A stretch of 64,000 bases of DNA from ZC4RG20 sp963702105 (GCA_963702105.1 OY969712.1:1674001-1738000); one strand, 5' to 3'. Positions 1-7,445 are shown, numbered from the stretch's first letter. Notes: generated by a model from the letters alone, not told the origin. Numbers and translations: made by a program.

Positions 1-924
1 CAACGGACTGTAGAGGAACAGGACGACGCCGATCACTGCCGTCATGAGTCCGTCCATAACGGCGCTGAGGAAACTCGCGGTCAGGGTTCGCTGGATCGTA
101 TCGATCGAGCGGAACCGGGAGACGATGTCGCCGAGGTGCCGCTTCTCGAAGTAGTTCATCGGCAGACGGAGCAGGTGCGAGAACGTGTTGGCGTGCCATT
201 GGAGGTTGAGCAGCGTGCTGAAACGCATGAGGACCCAGCCGCGCAGCAGGGAGACGAGCTGCTGCAAGACCACGAGCAGACCGAAGCCGATCGCGAGCGT
301 CTCGAGCAGATTGCGATCCGCCGACGCGATCGCGTGGTCCACGGTCCATTGCAGGAACAAAGGGCTCACGACGGCGAAGACTTCGAGTGCGCAGCCCAGC
401 AGCAACGCCTGCGCGAGCGCCGGCAGCAAACCCGTGACGCGGCCGACGAGGTCGCGCAGGCGCACGCTGCGGCGTTCGCGGCGGGGAACGAAATCCGGCG
501 TCGGCCACAGCTCGAGCGCGACGCCCGTGAACGCCTCGTCGGCCTCCTGGAGGGACAGTCTGCGCTCGCCGCAGGCCGGATCGTGGACGACGATCGAGCG
601 GGCGCCGACCCGCTTCAGGACGACGAAGTGATCGAGCCGCCAATGCAGCACGCACGGGCGCTGCAGGCTCCCCAGATCCTCGAGCTCGAGCCGCAGCGCG
701 CGGCCGGCCAGATCGAGGCGGCGCGCGATGTCGACGAGGCCCGCGAGCGTCGTGCCCTTGAGGGATAGCGGGAAGCGCCGGCGCAGCGCGGCGAGGCCGA
801 CGCGGTGGCCGTGGAAGGCCGCGATCATGACGAGACAGGCGAGGCCGCACTCGGCCGCCTCCGTCTGAAGCACGACCGGCAGCCGGCGCCGGATGCCGAG
901 GGACAGTTCCTGCAGCCAATTCAT
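1..924 (-). CDS. C39-peptidase bacteriocin-type ABC exporter (N-terminal part, runs off the window)
   Basis: Inner-membrane exporter of the CvaB/RaxB/SunT kind, which cleaves a leader from a small peptide and pumps the core out. The first 308 codons are present and continue beyond base 1. The N-terminal C39 cysteine peptidase domain (about residues 10-140) shows its triad: Cys26 in ECGLAC, His99 in DHFVVL and Asp115 in HDPA. From about residue 160 hydrophobic helices of the ABC membrane domain begin; the nucleotide-binding domain lies outside the window. The ATG is preceded by AGGAGG. It is divergent from the HlyD-like gene at 1132, its natural partner. Family and peptidase activity are well supported; the substrate is inferred. 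Confidence 0.93.
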   Translation of the reverse strand, partial: MNWLQELSLGIRRRLPVVLQTEAAECGLACLVMIAAFHGHRVGLAALRRRFPLSLKGTTLAGLVDIARRLDLAGRALRLELEDLGSLQRPCVLHWRLDHFVVLKRVGARSIVVHDPACGERRLSLQEADEAFTGVALELWPTPDFVPRRERRSVRLRDLVGRVTGLLPALAQALLLGCALEVFAVVSPLFLQWTVDHAIASADRNLLETLAIGFGLLVVLQQLVSLLRGWVLMRFSTLLNLQWHANTFSHLLRLPMNYFEKRHLGDIVSRFRSIDTIQRTLTASFLSAVMDGLMTAVIGVVLFLYSPL

Positions 925-1131
925 TCGGTGCGCTCCTCCTGAGATTCGGTTCGGCCGCGTCCTGCAGCGCACGCGCGATGCCTTGCGTTTCGAAATCGGG
1001 GCCGGCCAACATAGGGGCCGGGATAGGGATGTTGCAATGACCAGGAAGGTCGAAGCAGTTATGACGATCCCGAGCGTAGCTTGCGCGGCGGCGGGGCCGG
1101 CCGCGCGAGGGGCCCGGGGCGGCGCATCGCG
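925..1131. promoter_or_regulatory. Divergent promoter region between exporter and adaptor genes
   Basis: This 207 bp gap separates the minus-strand C39 exporter from the plus-strand HlyD-like gene, so it should hold both promoters. The minus-strand ribosome site AGGAGG is clear. I see no convincing -35/-10 pair and no supported gene; the short reading frame across it has no ribosome site. Confidence 0.5.
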
Positions 1132-2391
1132 ATGAATCGCAGCACGTTGTTCAGAGCCGCTGCGCTCGACGCGAAGCGGCCGCGAGCGCTGGGGCGGGTC
1201 GTGCTCGTGCAGCCGGTCTCGATCGCGCTGCTCACGGGTGCGGCCGTCGTGGCCGCGGCCGTGGCCGTCGCGTTCCTCGTCCTCGGCACCTATTCGGAGC
1301 GCACGACGGTAAAGGGGCGCCTCGTCCCCGATCGCGGTCTGCTCGAGGTTCGGTCGCCGCAGTACGGGACCATCGTCGAGAAGCACGTCGTCGAAGGGCA
1401 GGCCGTCGAGCGCGGGCAGAGGCTCTATGTGGTCTCGAGCGAGCGTATCAGCAGCGCGCTCGGTCCGACGCAGGAGCGCATAGCCCGCGAGGTCGGCAAG
1501 CGGGTCCGCAGTCTCGAGGACGAGATCGAGCGCGTCCGCAAGCTCGAGCGCAGCGAGCGGGCAGCCGATCGGCGCATGCTCGCGGAGCTCGAAGCGGAAG
1601 CCGCGCACGTCGGGGCCATGCACGAGACGCAGGCGGCAAGGGTCGAGCTTGCGGAGCAGGACGAGGCTCGCTTCGGGAGGCTGCAGGCCCGAGGATTCGT
1701 ATCCGCCGCGCAGGTCGTCGCGAAACGAGAAGACCTGCTCGAGCAGCGCACGCGCCTGCAGGGTCTCGATCGCGACCGGAGCGGTCTTGCGCGTCAACTC
1801 ACGGGCCTGAAGCGCGAGCTCGCGGACTTATCCCTGAAGTACGGGAGCCGGCGGGCCGAGCTCGAGCGAAACCTTGCGAGCGCGCGCCAGGAGCTCACGG
1901 AAAGCGAGGCGCGCCGACGCTTCGTGCTGACTGCGCCGCTGGACGGCGTTGCGACGGCGGTGGTCGCGCACCTGGGTCAGCTCGTCGAGGGGAATTCGCT
2001 TCTCGTCTCCATCGCTCCGGAGGGCGCGCGGCTCCAGGCCGATCTCTACGCGCCGAGCCGTGCCGTCGGCTTGGTGAACGTCGGCGATCCCGTGCTGCTT
2101 CGGTATGCAGCCTATCCGTATCAGAAGTTCGGGCATCAGGAGGGCAGCGTGGCCGCCGTGTCGCGCAGTTCGCTCCCGTTGGCCGACCTCATGCAGCCGG
2201 GCGGCACAGGCGCCGGCCAGGCCGAGCCCGTGTACAGGATTACGGTGACCCTCGGGTCCCAAAGCATCGAGGCTTACGGCAGGCCGCGTCCGCTGCGGGC
2301 CGGCATGCTCGTCGAGGCGGACGTGCTCGGGGAGTCGCGGCGATTGTATGAATGGGTCTTGGACCCGCTCTACACGCTCGCGGGCCGGTGA
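1132..2391 (+). CDS. HlyD-family periplasmic adaptor (membrane fusion protein)
   Basis: Links the inner-membrane peptide exporter to an outer-membrane channel in type I-like secretion. The 419-residue product has a short cytoplasmic N-terminus, one membrane helix at about residues 30-52, a first lipoyl half around residues 60-100 (VRSPQYGTIVEKHVVEGQ), a long charged coiled coil at about 110-280, the second lipoyl half (TAPLDGVATAV) and a C-terminal beta-barrel. The ATG at 1132 puts the helix where the family has it; an upstream in-frame TTG at 1081 would add an Arg/Gly-rich stretch and is less likely. It is divergent from the C39 exporter and resembles RaxA/CvaA adaptors. Confidence 0.9.
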   Translation: MNRSTLFRAAALDAKRPRALGRVVLVQPVSIALLTGAAVVAAAVAVAFLVLGTYSERTTVKGRLVPDRGLLEVRSPQYGTIVEKHVVEGQAVERGQRLYVVSSERISSALGPTQERIAREVGKRVRSLEDEIERVRKLERSERAADRRMLAELEAEAAHVGAMHETQAARVELAEQDEARFGRLQARGFVSAAQVVAKREDLLEQRTRLQGLDRDRSGLARQLTGLKRELADLSLKYGSRRAELERNLASARQELTESEARRRFVLTAPLDGVATAVVAHLGQLVEGNSLLVSIAPEGARLQADLYAPSRAVGLVNVGDPVLLRYAAYPYQKFGHQEGSVAAVSRSSLPLADLMQPGGTGAGQAEPVYRITVTLGSQSIEAYGRPRPLRAGMLVEADVLGESRRLYEWVLDPLYTLAGR

Positions 2392-2415
2392 CGACGTCCT
2401 CCTTGCGAGGCCCGC

Positions 2416-2697
2416 TCACGCCTTGGCGCGGCTGCGCGCGACGATCGCCTCGAGCTCGCCCGTCAGCGCGTCCACGTCCTGGGCGACGAGCAGCGGCAAC
2501 GTGTCGTCCGCCGTGAGCTCGAAGCCGTAGAAAGCCTCCATCTGGGCGAGCACGGACACGAGCGTCAGCGAATCCATACCGAGAACGACCAGCTGCGTCG
2601 AACCCGTGATCTCTGACGGCGGGCAGCCGCAGGCTTGCGCGATGGCCGAGGTCAGCAGCGCGCGAAGCTCGCCGGTATCCGGCGCGCTGCCGCTCAC
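2416..2697 (-). CDS. Acyl carrier protein-like phosphopantetheine-binding protein
   Basis: A 93-residue stand-alone carrier protein. The attachment serine is Ser43 in LGMDSLTLVSVL, matching the DSL motif that receives 4'-phosphopantetheine. The flanking acidic helices (VLAQMEAFYGFELTADDTLP) fit the ACP four-helix fold. It carries an acyl or aminoacyl group as a thioester for some enzyme; no ketosynthase, adenylation domain or acyltransferase is visible nearby. It lies 27 bp after the 84-residue peptide gene on the same strand and converges on the HlyD gene, so it is probably cotranscribed with the peptide. A role in modifying that peptide is inference. Confidence 0.87.
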   Translation of the reverse strand: MSGSAPDTGELRALLTSAIAQACGCPPSEITGSTQLVVLGMDSLTLVSVLAQMEAFYGFELTADDTLPLLVAQDVDALTGELEAIVARSRAKA

Positions 2698-2724
2698 GCT
2701 GGGATGTTCGGCAACGTCGCGACC

Positions 2725-2979
2725 TCAGCAGCCCATGAAGGCCAGGAGCGCGAATGCGTCCGCGTCGAGTCCGACGCCGTCGGCCGGTTCTGCCGGCCCG
2801 AGCGGCCGGAGCAGCGGTGACTCGGAGCAAGCGAACGCGAGGTCCGCGGCCGCTCGCGGATCGGATCGCTTCGGAAGCCGGGTTTCGGGCCCTGCCTCAG
2901 GCTTGGCGCAGGCAGCGACGCCCGCGCCGGAAGCGGACGGGCGCGAGGTTTTGCCGACCCTTGGATTGCCGCGGTTCAC
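2725..2979 (-). CDS. Unrecognised 84-residue Cys-containing peptide, candidate exported peptide precursor
   Basis: I do not recognise this product. It starts with GTG behind one of the best ribosome sites in the window (AAGGAGGAGG, 6 bases upstream) and ends in MGC-stop. Cysteines are at 24, 51 and 84. The N-terminal half is basic and rich in Pro, Ala and Ser; the C-terminal third is acidic then hydrophobic (DADAFALLAFMGC). It sits directly upstream of the acyl carrier protein and close to a C39 exporter that needs a small peptide substrate. There is no classic GG leader site; SGAG at residues 17-20 is the nearest. That it is expressed is likely; that it is a peptide natural product precursor is a hypothesis. 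Confidence 0.6.
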   Translation of the reverse strand: MNRGNPRVGKTSRPSASGAGVAACAKPEAGPETRLPKRSDPRAAADLAFACSESPLLRPLGPAEPADGVGLDADAFALLAFMGC

Positions 2980-2982
2980 ACG

Positions 2983-2992
2983 CCTCCTCCTT
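2983..2992 (-). promoter_or_regulatory. Strong ribosome binding site for the 84-residue peptide
   Basis: On the minus strand AAGGAGGAGG ends just before the GTG at 2979, a near-perfect anti-16S match at normal spacing. It is the main evidence that the short peptide gene is translated, and it decides the GTG start. Confidence 0.75.
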
Positions 2993-3144
2993 CTTCCGAG
3001 AGCGATGAGTGCAGCCTAAACGTCTACTCTCGAGGACGGCAGCCCCGATATTGGCCGCATTGGCGGAAAATGGCGCGCCGCGCCGCGTGCCTGCGTTTGC
3101 TACAACAGTGCTATCGAAATCCAGAATCGGACGAGAGGTAGCGG
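2993..3144. promoter_or_regulatory. Divergent promoter region, peptide gene versus NTF2-like gene
   Basis: About 150 bp separate the minus-strand peptide-ACP pair from the plus-strand NTF2-hydrolase pair, so both promoters should lie here and could be co-controlled. I could not identify a confident -35/-10 element or operator. Confidence 0.4.
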
Positions 3145-3588
3145 ATGGCCAACCCGGAGGCACAAGACGGGCGCGATGCGCCGGATGCAAGGCATCGCGC
3201 GCACGACGCTGCGCTGCACGCTCGCTGGCATGCCGTCGTAGAAGGCTACGTCGCGGCACAGAACGGCAAGGAGGTGCGGGAAGCACTGCGATTCGTGCAC
3301 GGCGAGTCGCCGCTCTTCGACGCCACGCGCCGGTTGCTGAGCCAGCTTTACCTGAACTACACGTTCGCCATCGAGCTGCTCGGCGTCCACGTCGTCGGTG
3401 CGGATGCCGACTATGCGTACCTGCGCGTCGTGCAGAAGACCGAAAAGGTCGAAGGCCCGGAATTCAAGGATAACGTGACGCGCAGCCTCATCGTCCTCGC
3501 GCAGGAAAAGGACGCATGGAAGATCTGGGCCCAGACGATTCTCAGCGTCGCACTGCTCGGCGAACCGGAAAATGGCGGCGCACGTTAG
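3145..3588 (+). CDS. NTF2/SnoaL-like small protein
   Basis: A 147-residue soluble protein with the cone-shaped alpha+beta pattern of the NTF2-like superfamily: helical N-terminal half (LHARWHAVVEGYVAAQNG), then strands ending in DAWKIWAQTILSVALL, the typical terminal strand. Members bind small hydrophobic ligands or act as isomerases, cyclases or scaffold proteins, so the chemistry cannot be read from sequence. It starts with ATG behind a weak GGTAGCGG and overlaps the next gene by 17 bases, which implies translational coupling. It is the first gene of a unit facing away from the peptide-ACP pair. Confidence 0.6.
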   Translation: MANPEAQDGRDAPDARHRAHDAALHARWHAVVEGYVAAQNGKEVREALRFVHGESPLFDATRRLLSQLYLNYTFAIELLGVHVVGADADYAYLRVVQKTEKVEGPEFKDNVTRSLIVLAQEKDAWKIWAQTILSVALLGEPENGGAR

Positions 3589-4996
3589 CGGGGGCGCGGC
3601 GCGCGCATCCCTCGACTCGCTGGGCTGCGAGCTGGGCGCGTTTCTCGATCACGTTCGGCGCGAGACCCGCGTGCCCGGCATCGCCGCCGCCGTCAGTGTG
3701 GAAGGCGAGCGCGTGCACGCCGCCGCGGGCTCCCTCGCGCTCGAAGACGACGCCCCGCTCACGAAGCACACGCGGTTCCATCTGGGCTGCGTCACGAAGT
3801 TGGTCGTCTCGATCGTCGCGCTCGAGCTCGTTCGCCGCGGCACCCTTCACCTGGATGTGCCGATCCAAACGTACCTCCCGGAGCTCTGCGGCAGCATCCA
3901 TGGCGAGACCGTCACGCTGGCGCACCTGCTGTCGCACACGAGCGGTTACCGAGGCACGAGCATCCACGAGCGCGGCACCTTGGCCATGGACTGGGCTGCA
4001 TTCGCGCAGTGGTTGCGGCGGGCGCCGCAGCACTTCGGGCCCGGCACGGTGTTCAGCTACGAACATACGGAGACGGTCGTCGCGGACCGGATCGTGCAGC
4101 GCGTCACGGGCCGGAGCAGCCTCGCGCAGGCCGAGGATCTCATATTCGAGCGGCTCGGCCTGGCCGCAGGGCGTGAGCTCGAGCGTCGCAGCCCCGCCGG
4201 CGGCCGAGCTCCGTCGCTCGAATGGGGCGGCGAGGCCGGGCAGCACGTGCTGGATGCGGCCTCCGGAGGATTTCGGCGCGTCGAATGGTCGGAGCTCGCG
4301 GGCATCGAGGTCGCGAGCATGTGGGAGGCGGCCTTCTCGCGCCGCTCGATGTCGCTGGATGCATTGCTGGCACTGGCCGAATTCATCATGGCGCAGGGCC
4401 CCGGTCCAGCTCCTTGCTCGCTTCCGGCCGCGACTCTGACTCTGCTGCAGAGGCCGGCCGTGACGCTGCCGCCGTTACTCTGCGGTCCGCTTGCCGAGAC
4501 CGTGCCCTCGCGCTTCGGGTTCGGCGTCGCTCGCTGGAAAGACGGCTTTCACGGCATCGGCGGCTCGACGTTTGGGCAATGCCTGGGCCTTCGGTTCGAC
4601 GCGCGGCAAGGCGTGGCCGTCGCGGTCGGCATGAACGCGCTGCAGCCTTACCTGCGGGATCTCGTGATCGGGCGCATCTGCGAAGCGCTGGCCGGCGGGT
4701 TCTCGGAAGAGCCGGCGCAAGCCGCGCCCGAATGGGACTTGCGCGAGCTCGAGGGCGAGTACTTCGGGCCCGGAACGGACCGCGTCACGGCGGCGTTTGC
4801 AGAAGGCAGGCTGGAGCTCGTCGTCGAGTCGGCCGCAGCGCCGCTCAAGCTGCGCGCCGAGCTTTGGCGGCACGCGGATGGCGCAATCGTGCTCGATTCC
4901 GCCGCCCCGCAACTGTCCGTCGGCTTCTTCCGCACGCCGGACGGCGCGGGAATGGGACTCATGCTGGGCGTCTATGCCTACAAGCGCGGAGCCTGA
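3572..4996 (+). CDS. Beta-lactamase-fold (class C / serine hydrolase family) protein with Cys in place of catalytic Ser
   Basis: A 474-residue protein of the AmpC-like penicillin-binding/esterase superfamily. The region FHLGCVTKLVV aligns with the SxxK box, but the nucleophile position is Cys73 (codon TGC) followed by Lys76. The second box, usually Y-S/A-N, is Y163-E-H165, and the third (HTG) appears as HGIGGSTFG. The C-terminal 110 residues form an extra beta-rich domain. There is no signal peptide, so it seems cytoplasmic. It overlaps the NTF2-like gene by 17 bases. The altered boxes suggest a cysteine acyl-enzyme or a non-lactamase role such as acyl transfer or peptide cleavage; that is inference. 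Confidence 0.75.
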   Translation: MAAHVSGGAARASLDSLGCELGAFLDHVRRETRVPGIAAAVSVEGERVHAAAGSLALEDDAPLTKHTRFHLGCVTKLVVSIVALELVRRGTLHLDVPIQTYLPELCGSIHGETVTLAHLLSHTSGYRGTSIHERGTLAMDWAAFAQWLRRAPQHFGPGTVFSYEHTETVVADRIVQRVTGRSSLAQAEDLIFERLGLAAGRELERRSPAGGRAPSLEWGGEAGQHVLDAASGGFRRVEWSELAGIEVASMWEAAFSRRSMSLDALLALAEFIMAQGPGPAPCSLPAATLTLLQRPAVTLPPLLCGPLAETVPSRFGFGVARWKDGFHGIGGSTFGQCLGLRFDARQGVAVAVGMNALQPYLRDLVIGRICEALAGGFSEEPAQAAPEWDLRELEGEYFGPGTDRVTAAFAEGRLELVVESAAAPLKLRAELWRHADGAIVLDSAAPQLSVGFFRTPDGAGMGLMLGVYAYKRGA

Positions 4997-5032
4997 ATTC
5001 CGCGAGGCGGCAATGGCCGAGGCTCGGGACGG

Positions 5033-5128
5033 TTGCGCGTGAGGGGCCACGTGCCGCCGCAAGCCGTGTATGAGCACGCGGGCTTTGTTGTAGAAGAGCG
5101 CGAGGGCCGATTACACTTCCTACGCATT
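5033..5128 (+). pseudogene. Possible remnant of a GNAT acetyltransferase C-terminus
   Basis: In the frame beginning at 5033 the residues AVYEHAGFVVEEREGRLHF resemble the last beta strands of GNAT acetyltransferases (YERxGF...). No upstream GNAT core is present and the frame runs straight into tandem repeats, so at most this is a gene stump. The match is short and could be chance. Confidence 0.25.
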
Positions 5129-5263
5129 CGGTCGCAGCCGACTTTATCCGTCGCAGCCGATTCTATCGGTTGTCGCCGACTCTATCGGCCGCAGCCGAGT
5201 CTTGCGGCCGCAGGCGATTCTTTCGGCCGCGCTCGGCCGTACTCGGCTGCACTCGGCCGTAAT
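5129..5263 (+). repeat. Seven tandem 19-20 bp repeats
   Basis: Five 19 bp units start at 5129, 5148, 5167, 5186 and 5205 (typical unit CGGCCGCAGCCGATTCTAT), followed by two 20 bp units at 5224 and 5244 of the form CGGCYGCRCTCGGCCGTAMT. Units differ at several positions, so the array is old. It fills the 300 bp gap in front of the sulfotransferase start at 5300. It may be an iterated protein-binding site or a minisatellite; no gene is supported inside it. Confidence 0.85.
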
Positions 5264-5299
5264 CGAACGCATCGGCGCGGCAGCGCCCGGGAGTCGCAC

Positions 5300-6025
5300 A
5301 TGCCCCTCGAAGTCATCGGCGCGGGACTCGGCCGCACCGGCACGATGTCGCTCAAGGTCGCGCTCGAGCAGCTCGGGCTCGGCCCGTGTTATCACATGAT
5401 CGAGGTCTTGTCCGAACCCGCGCGCAGCGAGCAATGGCTGCGGGCGGCGGCCGGCGAGCTCGAATGGGATCGGGTCTTCGAAGGCTACGCGGCGACCGTG
5501 GACTACCCCGGCTGCGTGTTCTGGCGCGAGCTCGCAGACTACTTCCCCCACGCCAAGGTCGTGCTCACCGTGCGGGACCCCGACCGCTGGTTCGATTCGA
5601 CGCAGGCGACGATCTTCTCGCCTGCGCACGTGCAGCGGCTGGCGGGCTCGCCCATGCAGGCATTCTTTCGCACGGCCGTCGTACGGGACTACGGCGACCG
5701 CCTGCACGATCGGGCCTTCATGACGGCGCTGTTCCGCCGGCACGTCGCCGAGGTGACCTCGGCCGTTCCGCGGGACCGGCTCCTCGTCTATGAGGTCGGA
5801 GAAGGTTGGGCGCCGCTCTGCGAGTTTCTCGGAGTGCCCGTTCCGGAGGCGGTCTTTCCGCGCGTGAATTCGCGCGCGGAGTTTGCGGCCCGGAGCGTCG
5901 TCGCCGGCGAGGGCGCCCGGGAAGGCGCGCTCGACATGGAGACGGTGAGCCGTCAGGCGCGAGCGCGTTTGGCCGCGCTGCGGGCAGAAAAGGGGTCAGA
6001 GCCCTTTTTCGAAAAAGGGCTCTGA
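5300..6025 (+). CDS. P-loop sulfotransferase family protein
   Basis: A 241-residue PAPS-dependent sulfotransferase of the short bacterial Sulfotransfer_4 kind. The 5'-phosphosulfate loop is at the N-terminus (GAGLGRTGTMSLKVAL, residues 7-22), and RDPDRWFDS near residue 93 is the 3'-phosphate-binding strand and helix. The ATG at 5300 places the P-loop at the family position; the longer frame from 5033 reads through repeats. The acceptor is unknown. In Xanthomonas a (different) sulfotransferase, RaxST, is encoded with a HlyD/C39 exporter pair to make a sulfated peptide; the parallel is suggestive only. The last 11 residues, KGSEPFFEKGL, are encoded by a REP palindrome shared with the convergent zwf. 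Confidence 0.85.
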   Translation: MPLEVIGAGLGRTGTMSLKVALEQLGLGPCYHMIEVLSEPARSEQWLRAAAGELEWDRVFEGYAATVDYPGCVFWRELADYFPHAKVVLTVRDPDRWFDSTQATIFSPAHVQRLAGSPMQAFFRTAVVRDYGDRLHDRAFMTALFRRHVAEVTSAVPRDRLLVYEVGEGWAPLCEFLGVPVPEAVFPRVNSRAEFAARSVVAGEGAREGALDMETVSRQARARLAALRAEKGSEPFFEKGL

Positions 6026-6035
6026 CCCCTTTTCT
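5986..6035. repeat. Perfect 25+25 bp palindrome of two REP units (also a likely bidirectional terminator)
   Basis: Two head-to-head copies of the REP hairpin with core GGGTCAGAGCCC form a perfect inverted repeat centred at 6010/6011. Each unit is itself a hairpin (AAAAGGG/CCCTTTT, loop GTCAGAG). The element contains the stop codons of both convergent genes (sulfotransferase ends at 6025, zwf at 5996), so both proteins end in the same residues. Confidence 0.92.
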
Positions 6036-7405
6036 TTGGGCGGCCGCCAGGGGCGGCCGGGCCGAGAGAGCCGGTCCGCCTCGGGCGGCCCCCACGTGCC
6101 CGGATCGTACGGGTAGACCGGCGTCGTCATACGCGTCAGCGGGTCCATGACGCGCCAGGCCTCGAGCACGGCGTCCTCGCGCGCGAACAGCGTCTGGTCG
6201 CCGTCGAGCGCCGCGCCGATGAGCCGCTCGTAGGCGCTCATCTCGTCCTCGCCGCTGTTGCAGAAGTAAAGCTCGATGCTTTCGCCGAGCACGTCCACGC
6301 CGAACTTCTTCGCGTGTGCGCCGATCGCGATCGCGACCCGATCCGGCCCGAGGCGGAAGCGGACGTAGTTGGGCCCGTCCGCGGCCGCGGAGCCGAACAC
6401 GGGCCGCGGCGGCCGCTTGAGCTCGACGAGGACCTCGGTCGCGGTCTCGGCGAGCCGCTTGCCCGCGCGGATATAAAACGGCACGTCGGCCCAGCGCCAC
6501 GAGTCGAGGTGCAGCTCCATGGCGGCATAGGTCTCGACATGCGAGTCCGGCGCGACGCCCGGTTCCTCCGTGTAGCCGCGATACTGGCCGCGCACGAGGC
6601 TGCGGCCCGTGACGGTCCGGATCGAGCGCAGCACGCGGACCTTCTCGTCGCGCAGCGCCTCGATGCTGCGCCCGACGGGCGGCTCCATGGCGATGTGCGA
6701 GACGACCTGCAGGAGATGGTTCTGAATGACGTCGCGGATCGCGCCGACCTCCTCGTAAAAGCGCCCGCGGCCCTCGACGCCGATCGACTCCGCCATCGTC
6801 ACACTGACGCTGTCCACGTAGTTGCGGTTCCAGATCGGCTCGAGGAAGGAGTTCGCGAAGCGGAAGAACAGCAGATTCTGCACGGACTCCTTGCCGAGAT
6901 AGTGGTCGATGCGAAACACCGCGGACTCGTCGAACGACCCGCGCAGCACGCCGTTCAGGGCCTGGGCGGACTTGAAATCCCGGCCGAAGGGCTTCTCGAC
7001 GACGACGCGGCCCCCGTCGGCGAGCCCGACGCTCTCGAGCGCTCGGATCACTTCCGCGAAGAGGCTCGGCGGGATTGCGAGATAGAATAAGGGCCGGCGG
7101 CGGCCCGCCAGCGCGGCGCGCAGGGCCTCGAACGTCGCGGCGTCGCGGTAATCCCCGTCGATGTAGGCGAGCCGCTCGAGCAGCGCGGGCTCCGCGTCGA
7201 GGTCCTTCGGGTCGGCGAAGCGCGCGAGGCCGTCCGTGACGCGGCCCGCGAGCCCCTCGCGCGTCATGCCGGATTTGGCCACGCCGATGATCGGCATGTC
7301 GTAGCCGCGTTTGATGAGCGCGAGCACCGCCGGGAAGATCTTGCGGTGCGCGAGGTCGCCGGTCGCGCCGAACAGCACGAGGGCGTCGGATCGGTCGCCG
7401 TTCAT
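5996..7405 (-). CDS. zwf: Glucose-6-phosphate 1-dehydrogenase
   Basis: Oxidises glucose 6-phosphate to 6-phosphogluconolactone with NAD(P)+, feeding the oxidative pentose phosphate or Entner-Doudoroff route. 469 residues, close to the usual 480-500. The N-terminal Rossmann loop is GATGDLAHRK (residues 13-22), and the substrate/catalytic motif DHYLGKE holds His168 and Lys172. The ATG at 7405 has AAAGGAGGG upstream. Its C-terminus (KGSEPFFEKGL) comes from the REP palindrome shared with the sulfotransferase, which lies beyond the normal end of the fold. Only 40 bp separate it from the divergent VIT-family gene. The gnd, pgl or edd genes that often accompany zwf are absent here. Confidence 0.96.
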   Translation of the reverse strand: MNGDRSDALVLFGATGDLAHRKIFPAVLALIKRGYDMPIIGVAKSGMTREGLAGRVTDGLARFADPKDLDAEPALLERLAYIDGDYRDAATFEALRAALAGRRRPLFYLAIPPSLFAEVIRALESVGLADGGRVVVEKPFGRDFKSAQALNGVLRGSFDESAVFRIDHYLGKESVQNLLFFRFANSFLEPIWNRNYVDSVSVTMAESIGVEGRGRFYEEVGAIRDVIQNHLLQVVSHIAMEPPVGRSIEALRDEKVRVLRSIRTVTGRSLVRGQYRGYTEEPGVAPDSHVETYAAMELHLDSWRWADVPFYIRAGKRLAETATEVLVELKRPPRPVFGSAAADGPNYVRFRLGPDRVAIAIGAHAKKFGVDVLGESIELYFCNSGEDEMSAYERLIGAALDGDQTLFAREDAVLEAWRVMDPLTRMTTPVYPYDPGTWGPPEADRLSRPGRPWRPPKEKGSEPFFEKGL

Positions 7406-7445
7406 GAAACCCTCCTTTGCCGTTCCCAGATTATCATCTGTGGTC
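7406..7445. promoter_or_regulatory. Very short divergent intergenic region zwf / VIT-family gene
   Basis: Only 40 bp separate the two start codons, so each promoter must extend into the neighbouring gene. The minus strand carries GATAAT about 20 bases before the zwf ribosome site, a possible -10 element; I see no good -35. The plus-strand gene has no Shine-Dalgarno and might be translated from a very short leader. Confidence 0.35.

Noticed and set aside
893..1135. 80-codon frame in the exporter/adaptor gap as a peptide precursor
   Set aside because: No ribosome site; overlaps the start of both flanking genes; composition is noise-like.
2725..2979. A classic double-glycine leader in the 84-residue peptide
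   Set aside because: No GG, GA or GS site stands in the expected leader context; only SGAG at residues 17-20, which is weak, so I did not assign a bacteriocin class.
5300..6025. True RaxST orthologue and RaxX-like system
   Set aside because: The sulfotransferase resembles the short Sulfotransfer_4 type, and the 84-residue peptide has no Tyr at all, so tyrosine sulfation of it is impossible; only the general parallel was kept.
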